Source of the DNA: Hyalella azteca
Taxonomy: Eukaryota; Arthropoda; Malacostraca; Amphipoda; Hyalellidae
Direction of reading: 5' to 3'
Assembly (NCBI RefSeq): GCF_000764305.2
Contig: NW_025944219.1
Coordinates: 1-64,000 of the forward strand
DNA: 64,000 bases
Both the position numbers and the translations under genes were made by a program. The notes under the pieces are model-generated. The model was not told where the DNA came from and ran no database searches. It saw only the letters and a list, made by a program, of their open reading frames with translations. Shown here piece by piece: positions 1-10,819 of this stretch (position 1 is the first letter of the stretch; every line of letters starts with the position of its first letter).

Positions 1-326
1 GTGAGTTTTAGATCTAAGTCGTTCTTTTCTTTGACACGACACAAGTTTGAATTCGTTATTACCTTATACATTTCAGTAGATTCATATAATTATTCCTTTC
101 GTAACTAACAAATTCCACTAACTTGAAATCGTGATATATCACTAGCTACAAAAATCTCCATGTTGTAAAATGTCTTGAATTCAGAGCGCACCTTCTATGA
201 GCGAATTATTGAATTATGAGCGCACCTGTTTAATGAACGAGTTCCGCCAACTTCTTTACTGATTTTATATGAATATCTTTATTTAAAAACTTTTTCAAGA
301 TTAAAAATAATTTGTCTTCCTGTCAG

Positions 327-420
327 AATCGTGTTGGGCGTGTCTACGAGCAAGCGTTCCAGCAATCCATCATCCTTGAAGTGCCAGATGCCTTCTTTTG
401 CCCGCACCCTTCGTATGAGT
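327..420 (+). CDS. XRN1: XRN1-A exon 9 (tower domain D1)
   Basis: Starts after a good acceptor (tgtcttcctgtcag) and ends at a GTAAGT donor. Encodes 31 codons plus one base, beginning NRVGRVYEQAFQQ, which aligns with the stretch that follows the conserved GFPTL motif in XRN1. It continues in phase from B exon 8, which ends in phase 0, so A carries on where B's recognisable 5' exons stop. Confidence 0.8.
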
Positions 421-562
421 GTAAGTTTTATTATGTGATATTGGAATTTGTTATATTAATATTTTGGTAATAATATTCAGTTTCTTAATAAGTTCATTGG
501 ATTTTTTGTGTTAACTAATAATAACGGATTTTCCCATGCGATCACATTTTTGTTCACTACAG

Positions 563-636
563 GGTTCAAGAAGATCGCTCAGGAACTCCTCAATAAAATC
601 GTCTACGTTGACTGGCCGCATCTTAAAGAAGCACTG
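563..636 (+). CDS. XRN1: XRN1-A exon 10 (VxWPHL motif)
   Basis: Entered in phase 1 from E9. Reads FKKIAQELLNKIVYVDWPHL then KEAL, matching the XRN1 segment with the conserved (V/I)xVxWPHLxEA motif. The donor is GTGCGT, a less common sequence that this gene uses again at E12. Ends in phase 0. Confidence 0.85.
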
Positions 637-699
637 GTGCGTTCGACCATCTTCATGATGACATTTTTTGAGCATATCTGAATCATTATACGAATGATA

Positions 700-1262
700 T
701 TTTCCCTATGTAGACAGAACCATTTTGCGAACGATATTCTGTGGGCCTAAACTGAACAATGTCACGAATGACATTCTCTGAGCCCAGACTGGGCCATTTT
801 GCAAAGGATACTTTCTGAATTTCTGAATGTAGGTTGAACCATTTAGCGAATGATACTTTCTGAATGTAGACTGATCATGCATTGTAACACATCCATACGA
901 CAACATTTCTTCTCGCTTCGAGTCACCGACATGTGGAACAGCCTCCCTGATAGCATCGTTGACGCTCCGAGTATGAACGCCTTCAAAAACAAACTATACG
1001 AAGCTATGCAGGAGCATATGTTCAGTCATAAAATACCTAGCAACTTACGGAGCAGGCAATAATTCCAGCAGCTATCTCAATCAATCGTCAATTATGGTGA
1101 AGATCGGGTTCCAAAGGCCGGATTCCTTGTGAATCAAGTCATGAAACGTTCAAGAATCGGCAACAGGCCATGGCCCTATTTTTTCAATGCCGACACTTCT
1201 ATTCCATTATATTTTGCGAAGGATACTTTCTGAATGTAGACTGGGACATTTTGCGCATAATA
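700..1262. repeat. Intron 10 minisatellite with an embedded LINE 3' end
   Basis: Imperfect units of about 50-60 bp with the core CATTTTGCGAATGATA and CTTTCTGAATGTAGACTG occur at 715-880 and again at 1210-1262. The interval between is the LINE fragment listed separately, so the LINE appears to have landed inside the array. Confidence 0.6.
882..1175 (+). mobile_element. LINE 3'-end fragment (Jockey/CR1-like C-terminus)
   Basis: Reads RQHFFSLRVTDMWNSLPDSI then VDAPSMNAFKNKLYEAM, the FFSxRVxxxWNxLPxxVVxAxSxxxFKxxLD pattern at the end of many non-LTR retrotransposon ORF2 proteins. A second copy of the same family lies at 58,680-58,980. Only the last ~100 residues and the 3' tail are present. Confidence 0.7.
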
Positions 1263-1532
1263 TTTTCTGGACTTATTTCAATTCTTAGTGTCCTTTGTCA
1301 AATGGTCCATAAAAATTTTCCTTTCTCAGTTTGTTGCATTAGAAACGATTACAAATTTATTTATTTTTTAAATGAATTGCTGGGCTAATTGTTGATGGAT
1401 TTTCTTACTTCGTTATACTATATTTAAGTTTAATATTTCATAATTTTTAACAATCAACGTCAATTAAATCTGTTTTTATGTTTAAGCAGGTATATATTCT
1501 TAACAATTAATTACCTGTACGTTAACCACCAG

Positions 1533-1762
1533 GTAGTTGGCTTGAGCTGCGGCAGGTTCAGAGTCTCCCTGTTGCCCGGTGCCTCATCCATGCTTAAACT
1601 CGAAGTGTTCACCAACGACAATCCACTCCAAGGAACTACTCGAGAACAAAGAGAATTTGTGGCAACTGCTAAAGGCCTTCGCTCTGATCTTCTCTACAAA
1701 TGGGGCATTGATGCTGGCCGCTCCAGCCTCCTAGTGCACTGCAAGCCCATCGCTGGCAGACG
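1533..1762 (+). CDS. XRN1: XRN1-A exon 11 (D1/D2)
   Basis: Begins VVGLSCGRFRV after an accaccag acceptor, matching the XRN1 stretch straight after WPHLxEA, and runs 230 bp to a GTGAGA donor in phase 2. The centre (AKGLRSDLLYKWGIDAG) corresponds to the part of XRN1 before the SxLLxGRKY-like segment; here it reads SSLLVHCKPIAGR. No stops. Confidence 0.8.
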
Positions 1763-1784
1763 GTGAGATGGGCAGGGCTTGGGA

Positions 1785-2412
1785 GGTTCCGAACCTTATT
1801 TCTATTATTTCCAGGGGAACCTAGGGGAACCATATTTTATTGAGAATTAGTTGCTAGAAAAAACGCTCCCAGTAGAAATATGTGCAATAAAATCTGGTTT
1901 CCCTAGGTTGCCCTGGAAATAACTGTTAGAAATAAGGTTCCCCTTAGAATATTTTCACTGGGAACCTTATTTCTAACAGTTATTTTCAGAGGAACCATAT
2001 TTTATTGCACGTATCTGATCATTCTCATACATCACTGTCATAATACTAATAGTTGACCGTAGTCTGCAGACAGCAGACTGTTGACAGTTCAGTGTTCATT
2101 ATGGCACAATGATATTGCTTTGATTCTGTTCTGTCTTGGTTTCTCTATGTTATGCTAGACTAGCATTCTTCTACATTTTATTTAGGGTTTGTGGCAAAAA
2201 TTGTAGGTGGTATCTTGAATTAATTATTATTCAATAAATATGGTTCCCGTAGGTTCCCTGGAAATAACTGTCAGAAATAAGGTTCCCAGTGAAAATATTC
2301 TAAGGGGAACCTTATTTCTAACAGTTATTTCCAGGGGAACCATATTTTATTGCACGTATTTCTACTGGGAGCCTTTCTTTCTAGCAACTAATTCTCAATA
2401 AAATATGGTTTA
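1785..2412. repeat. Palindromic foldback repeat, family 1
   Basis: GGTTCCCC and AACCTTATTTCTAACAG blocks are arranged as nested inverted repeats. A hairpin spans about 1790-1945, another about 2240-2370, and outer arms at 1839-1892 and 2346-2400 pair with each other around a spacer of about 200 bp. One arm recurs at 60,125-60,270. No coding capacity; looks like a foldback or MITE-type element in intron 11 of copy A. Confidence 0.65.
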
Positions 2413-3177
2413 GATCCAATGAAATGGATCAATAATAAGAAAATATGGTTTTAATAAATATAAATATGGTTTTAGATCGAATGAAATGGATCTAAAAGAG
2501 ATCGAAATTTCCGTGATCTCCATTAGATCAGTTCCTCACCAGGCAAATGATGCGTTGAAGTAACGTTGATCGAACTATTTTTCAACACAATAAGCTCGCG
2601 TAATCGATATTGTTTCAACAACATTTGCCAGGGGGGGATGGATCGCCATTATCAGTGGGTCTAATGGTCGTTTCATTCTATCATTGATCATAAGGATTTC
2701 ATCTTGCAAGGTAGGGGTAAATTTTCAAATAAAAGTAACGTAATAAATATTTAGTGGCAATTCAGTGATGACGGAAACGTTTTAAACTTCAATTCAACCA
2801 TATATAATATTTTGAATCTTTGGTACGACATGTTACATGCTTAGGATGGCATTTTGAATCGTTGGATTAAACGGATGAGCTATGGGACCACTTCATAAAA
2901 TTACATAATTATCAGTGCTGTTGCCTCAGAAATAAGGAAGCCTTGGATTTTTGAAGAAAACTTCAAAATTTATCTGCTAGTGATGTGCAGATGGAGGCTA
3001 TTTTTTTTGAGAAACAGAAAATTGTTGTGGCATCTCGCCATGAGTTTTACGTTGATGAGATCAATCCTAAAAAATGTGCTTCAGTTCATGAGTATGACTC
3101 TCATAGTAGCGTTTCTCTGCTCGTTAAGGACGGTTGCTGTATTACCTGCCATTAGTTATGAATGGTTGGTTTATTGC

Positions 3178-3337
3178 CTGCCATCAGTTACTGACGGTCA
3201 TTACTTGCTATTACTGACATTCATTACCTGCCATCAGTTACTGACGGTCATTACCCGCGATTAATAACGGGCATTACCTGCCATCAGTTACTGACGGTCA
3301 TTACCCGCCATTAATAACGGTCATTACCTGCCATCAG
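3178..3337. repeat. Exon 12 acceptor array (50-bp units)
   Basis: CCTGCCATCAG followed by TTAC occurs with the AG ending at 3187, 3237, 3287 and 3337, exact 50-bp spacing. The last copy is the real acceptor of E12. A related array in the opposite orientation sits at 22917-22978 in copy B. Confidence 0.88.
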
Positions 3338-3539
3338 TTACGTGGTGACCTCGTGCGGCGAGTGGTCCCTGAGCTACGAATGGTCGCCGGCCACACAGAC
3401 ATACCTCGCGCAGACTCTGGTACGGGACATCGCAGTCTGCGACCCAACACTCCCCAAGACCTGCAGTCTTGATCAGCTCTTCCCTGCTGGCACCAAAGTC
3501 TTCATGCTCGGACAACCCCACCACGGTTGTTGCGCCACG
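3338..3539 (+). CDS. XRN1: XRN1-A exon 12 (LFPxGxxVFMLG motif)
   Basis: Completes the split Arg codon from E11, then reads YVVTSCGEWSLSYEW and later LDQLFPAGTKVFMLGQP and HHGC. The last motifs are diagnostic for XRN1. The acceptor CCATCAG lies in the last unit of a 50-bp tandem array. The donor GTGCGT at 3540 lies in the first unit of a second array, so several equivalent splice sites exist on both sides. Phase 0 at the end fits E13. The matching exon in copy B would fall at the single N at 22916. Confidence 0.87.
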
Positions 3540-3830
3540 GTGCGTGTGTGTGTTGTTGTGTTTGTGTTTGGGCTACTCCACCACGGTTGTTGCGCCACGG
3601 TGCGTGTGTTGTTGTGTTTGTGTTTGGGCTACTCCACCACGGTTGTTGCGCCACGGTGCGTGTGTGTTGTGTTTGGACAGCTCCACCACGGTTGTTGCGC
3701 CACAGTGCGTGTTTTGTGTATGTTTGGGCTACTCCACTACGGTTGGTGCGCCACGGTGCGTGTGTTGTTGTGTTTGGGCTACTCCACCACGGTTGTTGCG
3801 CCACGATGCGTGTGTTGTGTTTGAGTTTGG
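3515..3830. repeat. Exon 12 donor array (49-60-bp units)
   Basis: Six units each hold the last ~22 bases of E12 (CCACCACGGTTGTTGCGCCA and CG) plus the donor GTGCGT and about 30 bases of intron. Candidate exon ends are 3539, 3599, 3655, 3704, 3755 and 3805; in the last unit GT has become AT. The E12 frame stays open through the array. Confidence 0.9.
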
Positions 3831-4724
3831 GCTACTCCTTAGTATCCTTAGTATTTGTTTGGGACATAGCAGTCCCAGGCCGCGATGGATTGCCGCCTCT
3901 GATTATCGTTCATCCGCCCTCATTTGGGCCACCTGATGATGATGCTGTTGTTTGCTTCTCGCCGCTGGTAGTGTTGCATGGGAGGTCGATCTGGGATTGT
4001 GCCCAGGAACACGTCCAGTCGTCTCTTGAAGGTCTCCAGGGTGAAGTCCCCCTCTCTTAGATCCTTTGGTAGGACGTTAAACAGCCCCGGCCCTGCCACG
4101 GAAAGTGATCCTTCCCGCAGGGATTGAAATCTGGCTGCAGATCTGTTACGTAGTGGGAGGATCTTGCACAGTCTCCCCCTTCTCTCGTTGTGATGTGTCT
4201 TAATCCTGAAGGTCTCGCTCTCACAGCTTGGCGCCATTCCGGTTATCATCTTCCATGTGTTCAAAATGACATACATCTCCGTCTCCTCTGCACTGAGTAC
4301 AGGCCCAGGCGCCTCAACCTCTCCCAGTAGTTCAACTCCTCCATCCCTCTGATCCTGGAAGTGAAGGTTCGTTGGATCCCTTCCAGTTGCCGTATTGCGC
4401 CTAGTGTGAACGGGGTCCAGAGCTGGCAGCAGTATTCAAGAATTGGTATTACAAGGGCTCTAAAGAGTGTGATCATAGGTTCCGCCTCTCTTGTTCTGAA
4501 CGTCCGCCAGATCCACCCCATCTATCGCCTACCTCTTGCGGTTATTGCCGTTATGTGATCACCAAAATTGACCTGAGTATACATTATCACTCCTAGATCG
4601 CGAACGAGCCGCTTCTCTTCGATTTCCGAGTTGTCAGGTGCTAGGTAGCGGTGCTACATACCAGCTCTTCCGATACCTCTGTATCTCAAAACCTAAAACT
4701 TGGTCCCGTTGAACTGCATGCTGT

Positions 4725-5234
4725 TCACTTGGGCCCGTCATATATTGCAGCGAGGTCTTCTTGCAACCTCTCGCAGTCCCTCCTGTCCGTTATGGTCATT
4801 AGTACCCTGGTGTCGTCCGCGAATGACGATGCAGTGGCGTGGTTCACAGCCACATCTATGTCGGCGATGTGAACGAGGAAGAGGATTGGGCCGAGTACCG
4901 TTCCTTGTGGTACTCCACTCTTCACCCTAGCCTCGCTCGATCTCGAGCCTCCTACAACGACAGCTTGTAGTCTTTCTGTTAGGAAGCTGTGAATCCATGC
5001 CAGCAATTCACCTCCGACCCCCAGCAGTCTTAATTTTCTGAAGAGCACTTCATGGTCAACTTTGTCAAACGCTTTCGCGAAGTCCAAATACACCACGTCC
5101 ACCCCGGCCCCCTCCTCCAGCATGGCCAGGACTTTGTGGTGATGCTCCAGTAGCTGAGTCAAGCAGGAACGATTTCGTTTAAAACAGTGTAATCTTGTGT
5201 TGAAAAGGTCAGCCTCTTCCATGTACTGCACCAA
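4725..5234 (-). pseudogene. LINE reverse transcriptase domain
   Basis: The longest intact piece of the LINE, 169 codons. It shows the RT finger and palm motifs: LDFAKAFDKVDH with the first catalytic Asp, SGVPQGTVLGPILF, and SFADDT with the paired Asp residues. Upstream, the preceding RT part (TPIYK, then NYRPV-like remains) is in another frame near 5,250-5,340. Downstream the frame breaks before the thumb region at 4,570-4,720. Confidence 0.88.
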
Positions 5235-5852
5235 CCTTCTGGCAACAACCTTCTCAAATACTTTGATTACGTGTGATTTTAATGTAACCGGCCTGTAATT
5301 TTGGGGTTTGTCTCTCGCACCTCCTTTTGTAGATAGGAGTCATTAGCCCTAGTTTTAGGTCACTTGGAACATTTCCTTCTCTCAATGATGTTTACCAGAG
5401 CAAAGTCAGAGGGACCTTTAGTGCTCCGACACATTTTTTCAGTAACACTGCAGGGACCCCATCTGGCCCGGGAGCCGAATACGTCAATAATTCATGGATA
5501 TTCCTCCTTAGATCCGGCGCTTCAAACTCAATGTTGATCAGCTCCCGCCCCCCTGGAGTTCTTGAATGACTTCAATTTCGTTCTCTTGTTTTGAGTATTG
5601 GGGTTCGCTGAATACTTTTTCAAACTGCGCTCCCAGAAGTTCGCACTTGCCCTGGTTGTCTCCAACAAGGACATCGTTATTTTTCAGAGGCCCTGCTAAG
5701 GCTCTGATTTTGGCCTTTGACTGTGCATATTTGTAGAAATATTTGAGATTCTCTCGAATGGCAAGCACCGCTTGCGCCTCCGCAACTTGTTGCTCGGCTT
5801 CGTGTGAGTCCCGCAATTGTCGTTCAGTTTCCTCAATTTTTTTCCCTTAGAT

Positions 5853-7437
5853 CAGTGGTTCCCAAACTTTTTCAGGCTGGCGCCCCCTTTGGCTCCCTCG
5901 TGAATTTCTAGCGCCCCCCACAGACATACGCCTCTTTCTTGTAATCTAGTACGCTGCAATTTTAAAAGAGAAAGGTTAAACACAAATGTTTATTTCACAA
6001 ATAGAACCCCATTTAGTGAACCAATATGTTTTTCAGCTGTTTTAACTGTTTCAGCACTAGAAACCTAGGACGTCTCGGGCGAATTTACGGCCGGCCTCGT
6101 GGCCGGTCTCACGACCAATCTCCAAATTCAATCATCAAGTAATATCTCCCAAACTAATGAACGCAACTCAACGAAACTTGGAATACGTATTCATCAGAAC
6201 CTAACGGTGATGTTTAGCTCGTACTTTTTTTCAATTTTACCTTCAATCTGGAGTTACGTGTATATCGCAAAACAGGCAAAAATTCGCAGTGATCAAAGAA
6301 TTCTTCCAAACTATTGAACGGATTTGAATGAAATTTTGAATATACATTCCTAACTACCAAACGGTGATTTTTTAGCTTATATTTGTTTATTTTACTTTCG
6401 TTTGCGAGTTTTTTTTTCATTTCACCGTCATTCTTGATTTATATTCGCGGCGATTCATATTCGCGGCGATTTCTTCTAAAATCTAAACTACAGAACAGAT
6501 TTCAACATAACTTTGTATATATTATATAATTACCTAACCTCTCAACGGTGATTTTTAGCTTGTGACAATTTTTTTTATTTTGCTTTGGTTCACGAGTTAT
6601 ACAGATATAGGAGGAACGACCAGGCTTTTCTACCGGCCGGTTTAACCAAGAGCCTTATACGTATAGCCGTATAACTCGCAAACGAAGGCGAAACGAAAAA
6701 ATTGTAACGAGCTAAACATGACCGTTGTTGAGGTTAGGTATTTAAATACTAAGTTTCGTTCAAATCTGTTCAGCAGTTTGGAAAAAATTTCTTGAATGCT
6801 GCGAATTTAAACACGTATTGCTGTTTAAATAACGAATGAAGGTGAAATAAAAAAAAATTATCGCGAACGAAGACACAATGGGAAAAATTTTAACGAGTTA
6901 AGCATTACCGTTCGGTAGTTAGGACTGCATATTCGAAATTTCGTTCGAATCTGTTCAGTAGTCTGGAAGAAATTACTTGATCATTGTAAATTTCGGCCAG
7001 TATTGCCATATAACTATGGCAAAAAACAAACAATGGCAAAATTAAAACAATTTTCACGAGCTAAACATCATTGTCAGAATGTTAGGTCCTATATAAATAC
7101 GTGTACTAAGTTTCATCGAGTTAAGTTCATTAGTTTGAGAGATATTCCTTGATCATTGAATTTGGAAATTGGCCGCGAGTCCGGCCGTTAATTTGTCCGA
7201 GACGTAAACCCAGGAGAGGTTAAAAAACAGATCTGAGTGACAAAACCATCGCTGGGAGTCATGTGCTGCACGTGTTGTGTACAAATCGTCAAACAAACGT
7301 TCGAACTTCTGATATCGACTTCGGACGACCGCCCTCCCCCCCCTATCGCCCTCCTACCGTCCTTTTCTTCCTTACCGCCCCCCAAAATCTTTCCATCGCC
7401 TCTAGGGGGGCGATAGCGCCCACTTTGGGAACCACTG
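5853..7437. mobile_element. Non-autonomous hAT-like element, 1,585 bp
   Basis: Ends are inverted repeats beginning CAGTGGTTCCCAAA (14 matching bases). An 8-bp target duplication, CCTTAGAT, flanks both sides (5845-5852 and 7438-7445). The size of the duplication and the CAG-type ends point to the hAT superfamily. The insertion splits the LINE ORF, and the LINE reading frame on the two sides meets correctly if one duplication is removed. No transposase ORF is present. Confidence 0.88.
6062..7208. repeat. Long imperfect hairpin inside the hAT-like element
   Basis: Left arm (about 6062-6620) and right arm (about 6650-7208) are reverse complements with many mismatches. Examples are ACGTCTCGGGCGAATTTACG against the complement of the 7187-7204 stretch, and TATCTCCCAAACTAATGAAC against the 7119-7148 stretch. 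Each arm also contains diverged internal units with an AACGGTGATTTTTAGCT-like core. Confidence 0.75.
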
Positions 7438-8071
7438 CCTTAGATGTTCCAGCCTCCACCTCTCCATATTCCTGGAGGCGGCCGTTATCTGGTTGGTTGT
7501 ACAAGCTCGCCCGTCTTTTCATGAGAATCCGTCTGTCCTTTGAATTATGTGCCGTTAGGGAGTCGTTTTTCCCGGCGTGAGGTGCGTGCATACCTGCGGT
7601 AATACTTCGCGCAGTTTGTTGTACATTGCTTCGTCATTTAACTCCAGTAACTCTGATCTCCAGTCGATGTCGAGGAGTTCGTTTTCAATGGCCTCCCAGT
7701 GTGTTCTTCGATGAGGAAAATTTAGCCCAGCAGGCCCTCTCGAGATGTAGGTCTGGGCTGGTTTCTAATCCCAATTGTTTCGACCACTACTAGTTGATGG
7801 TCTGACAGTGCAGTCTCCTCAACCCGAATATCAGCAACCAATTCTTCATTGCTGGCGAAGAATATATCCCTGCGATAGTGTGTCTTCTTGTTAACACCAG
7901 TACCTGTTGACTAAGCAAGTGCTCCCTACCGAATCGAAGTAGTTGTTTTGCCTGGATTCTGGCCTGATCTCTGCGCCATTCTAAATAGTCCAAGTGTGAC
8001 CATCGTATGTGCGGTAGGTTAAAATCTTCCGCAACCACAATATTTGGGGAAGGTTCACCTAAGTTGGCCAN

Positions 8072-8465
8072 TGTCAACCTCAGCCTGTTACTAGTGTCAA
8101 CATGTTAGTTGTTACTTGTTAAGTTGTTACCAGTTACCACTTATAGGTTTTTTTCATCTTTCAGTTTGCTTACAGTTATTTTTACACAGTTATTTTTATG
8201 TTTCACCTTCCCTAAGTGGATGTCTACTTTAATCTACCAGTCTCAAAAATAATCCACATATATATACAAAAAAAAAGATTTTTATATGTATATGTGGATA
8301 ATTTCTTAGATTGGTAGATTAAAGTTCACATCCATGTAGGGAAGGTAAAACATAAAAATAACTGTAACTTCTATTTACTGTATCTAATCCCGGGGTAACC
8401 CTTACTAGTTCGGTTAGGTTAATTGCAATAAAGTTGCATTGATATGTTTTAAAAATGTTTTTCTT
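8072..8465. repeat. Dispersed foldback repeat, family 2, copy 1
   Basis: Contains an internal hairpin: CCTTCCCTAAGTGGATGTCT and TACTTTAATCTACCAG are mirrored downstream as AGATTGGTAGATTAAAG and CATCCATGTAGGGAAGG. A second copy in reverse orientation lies at 59334-59745. Both copies start at a single N, so each may have been placed by gap filling. Confidence 0.75.
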
Positions 8466-9924
8466 GGGGAGAGTCCCTCTATGTTGGCTTAGCTATCATG
8501 ATGCCAGACTTTTCCTTTCCTTGCGTTCTTAGTTGCTGTAACACTGCGCTGTCAGGGGTCTTTGGCTCAGCAGCTGTTGCATTTGTTGTTGTGATTTCTG
8601 CTGATGTTCGTGCAATGTTAACAGCTGCTGCATTTGTTGTTGAATCTGATCTACTTAGTATAATCTGATCTACTTGTATTAAGTAGGCCTAAAAAATTGC
8701 TCCGCCTGATATAGAGTCCTTTTTGTTATTCTTCACTCTGGTAGGTTGTGTTCTGGTAGGCCGGTGCGGTAATTTTTGGAACTGCCCTGTTCCTTTGATT
8801 ACAAAAGATTCGCCTTTCCCAGAACTGATTTTTTTAACGATGTAATTTTTTCTGATGTTTTAAGTTAGGCAGTAGAATCTATCCGGTGTTCCGAGAAAGA
8901 ACTTTCAGGGTCCCGGCTCTCATCGGCGTTACCTCTCAACTGCAGGTTGAGTTCAAAGTGGTAGACCTACAGTAATCTCGTTTGCACGCTACATTTTTAA
9001 TAGTATTCCAGCACAAGAGCGGATGGTAGTATTGACAGTCTCTCCCGTTTTTTGCATCCGCGTTGGTTTTTGCTTCCAAATGTTGCAAATTTGTGACATC
9101 TTATGGTGTGAATAGTTACAGTTCATTTCTTCATTCTCCCAATCGCACTTGCCCGAAAGATATCTCCAGCAACGCGTTTCTTAACAGTTAAATGCCTCTT
9201 GTTCGAGGCATTTAAAGAGGAGAGGGGTAACGCTGCGGTCCAGGCTTGAGGTGGGCGGGGTACTAAGTCGGGCAGCAGTGGGGGATGCGGGGGAGGGAGT
9301 GAGGGGAGTTGAGGGAGTGAGGGGAGTTGAGGGTACCCGTGTCTTAGTCGAACAGAGAGATACATTCATGATAGGCCTACTTCTCTGAACGCTTGAACTG
9401 CTTGCACACTCTCCATGCCTTCTTTCGCCCACCCCTCGTTCATCACGCATTTTCTACACATGAATGATTTCCTCGTTTTTAAATATCTTGCAAGTTGGTT
9501 TTCTGGAATTAGTGAACATTAGTGAAGTAACAAAACTGTCTGCATGTGATACCTCTTAGTGCCAATTGTCCAAAATTACATTTTTGTCATTCCAGACATT
9601 CTCTGGTAAGTTAACTAACACAGACTTTGGCTGCCATGTTTACCCAATCAATTGATACTCGCACTAACTTTTTACTGACTTCACCTAATTCCAGACTATT
9701 CACTGGAACACTTCAGTATAGAATGAGTCAACAGAGTTAAATCGTACTCAATTTTTCTCAATCTATTGTTACTCGCACTCAATTTTTACTGACTTTACTT
9801 AATTCCAGACTATTCACTGGAACACTTCAGTACAGAATGCAATTACAGAGTCAAACCTTCAAAATTAAATGTAATCGGGACCGCGCACGACACCAACGTC
9901 TGTCACGTCAAACAGCCACAAGCA
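8466..9924. other. Intron 12 of copy A, no gene recognised
   Basis: Holds short GCTGCTGCATTTGTTGTTG-type repeats at about 8560-8650, a purine-rich GGGAGTGAGGGGAGTTGAG repeat at about 9290-9330, and a duplicated CAGACTATTCACTGGAACAC stretch at about 9690 and 9800. A short - strand reading frame at 9123-9365 is basic at its C-terminus, but I cannot assign it. Confidence 0.4.
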
Positions 9925-9990
9925 AACTCACCACGGTTGTTGCGCCACGGTGTGTGTGTTGTTGTGTTAGGTGCGGTGTGTGTGTTGTTG
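9925..9990. repeat. Stray unit of the exon 12 donor array
   Basis: CACCACGGTTGTTGCGCCAC and GGTGTGTGTGTTGTTGTG repeat the E12 donor unit about 6 kb downstream in the same intron, past the LINE. Probably the far end of an array the LINE split, or a displaced copy. Confidence 0.65.
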
Positions 9991-10204
9991 CGTCAACGAG
10001 AGACCATTGGCTAACGAGAGACTTGTCAATTGCCATTCTCTCTCGTCATTACCTGCAATAAGATTTTATTCCAAATCTCATGTAAGAAGATTTGCTTCCT
10101 CTATGCTTAGTTTTAGTACCTAGCATTTACGTAATTTAATTTAATACTTATCATTCACGTAATTCAAAATTCTGGTATGTTGTATGCCCCGCGTTGATCT
10201 GTAG

Positions 10205-10337
10205 GTGCTGGAGAATTCGCCCAGCAACAAAGCTGATGCTGGAACCAACGACGAAGTTCTTGTTCGAGTTGAGACGCGCCACGAGCCTGACTTGAGCCGC
10301 CTCAAGTCATCAGTCCCGGGACATAAATACCTGCACG
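10205..10337 (+). CDS. XRN1: XRN1-A exon 13
   Basis: Acceptor gatctgtag, 133 bp, ends in phase 1 at a GTGAGT donor. Reads VLENSPSNKADAG and LVRVETRHEPDLSRL, the XRN1 segment with the conserved EPxLxxL pattern. The exon in copy B (22043-22175) has the same length with about five differences in 133 bases. The donor is repeated four times at 66-bp spacing. Confidence 0.87.
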
Positions 10338-10590
10338 GTGAGTAACGGGCTTCTCAACCGTGAGGTCATGACTTTATTTATATTGAATACAAATACCTGC
10401 ATGGTGAGTAACGTGCTTCTCAACCGTGAGGTTATGACTTAATTTATATTGAACACAGATACTTGCACGGTAATTAACGTGCTTATCAACCGTGAGGTTA
10501 TGACTTTATTTATATTGAACACAGATACCTGCATGGTGAGTAACGTGCTTCTCAACCATGAGGTCATGACTTTATTTATATTGAACACAG
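10325..10590. repeat. Exon 13 donor array (4 x 66 bp)
   Basis: The last bases of E13 (AAATACCTGCACG) plus GTGAGTAAC and about 45 bases of intron repeat at exactly 66-bp spacing, with donors starting at 10338, 10404, 10470 and 10536. The third has GTAATT. Reading E13 through its donor meets TAA after two codons. Confidence 0.9.
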
Positions 10591-10596
10591 ATACAG

Positions 10597-10688
10597 GCTT
10601 ACAACGCGAAGTTCCCCCGCGTCGTCGAGGCAGTTTGTAGAACCCGCGGCGACGTTACTGAGGAGGAGCTCTTCCCGGGACCCGACGG
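10597..10688 (+). pseudogene. XRN1: XRN1-A exon 15, 5' half missing
   Basis: The 3' part of E15 reads AYNAKFPRVVEAVCRTRGDV then TEEELFPGPDG, identical at the DNA level to copy B over roughly 87 bases. The sequence on its left is the E13 donor array, joined at a short shared AGGCTTAC-like stretch. Intron 13, E14, intron 14 and the start of E15 are therefore gone. A collapse between haplotypes during assembly and a real deletion would look the same here. Confidence 0.75.
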
Positions 10689-10819
10689 GTCATTAACCTT
10701 TTGTTCACTGATGCATTACCATTTCTTAATGCAATTCATACGTGATAACTGGTAACGAGAGTTGGGTTTCATCGAGGCTGAAATGATGGTTTTTAGATTG
10801 GCTGATATGAATGGTTTCG

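Larger units (their letters stand above)
3860..8070 (-). mobile_element. Decayed LINE (non-LTR retrotransposon) ORF2, split by a hAT-like element
   Basis: Read on the - strand: endonuclease remnant with EDFNLPHIRW (about 7790-8070), a linker region (7440-7600 and 5538-5845), reverse transcriptase with YLDFAKAFDKVDH, GVPQGTVLGPILF and FADDT (about 4725-5300), and a C-terminal part with YCCQLWTP and GPGLFNVLPKDLREGDFTLE (3920-4521). The motif order is that of Jockey/CR1-type elements. At least two frameshifts and several stops break it, so it is not active. It lies in the E12-E13 intron of copy A, antisense to the gene. The 5' end is cut by the single N at 8071. Confidence 0.88.
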
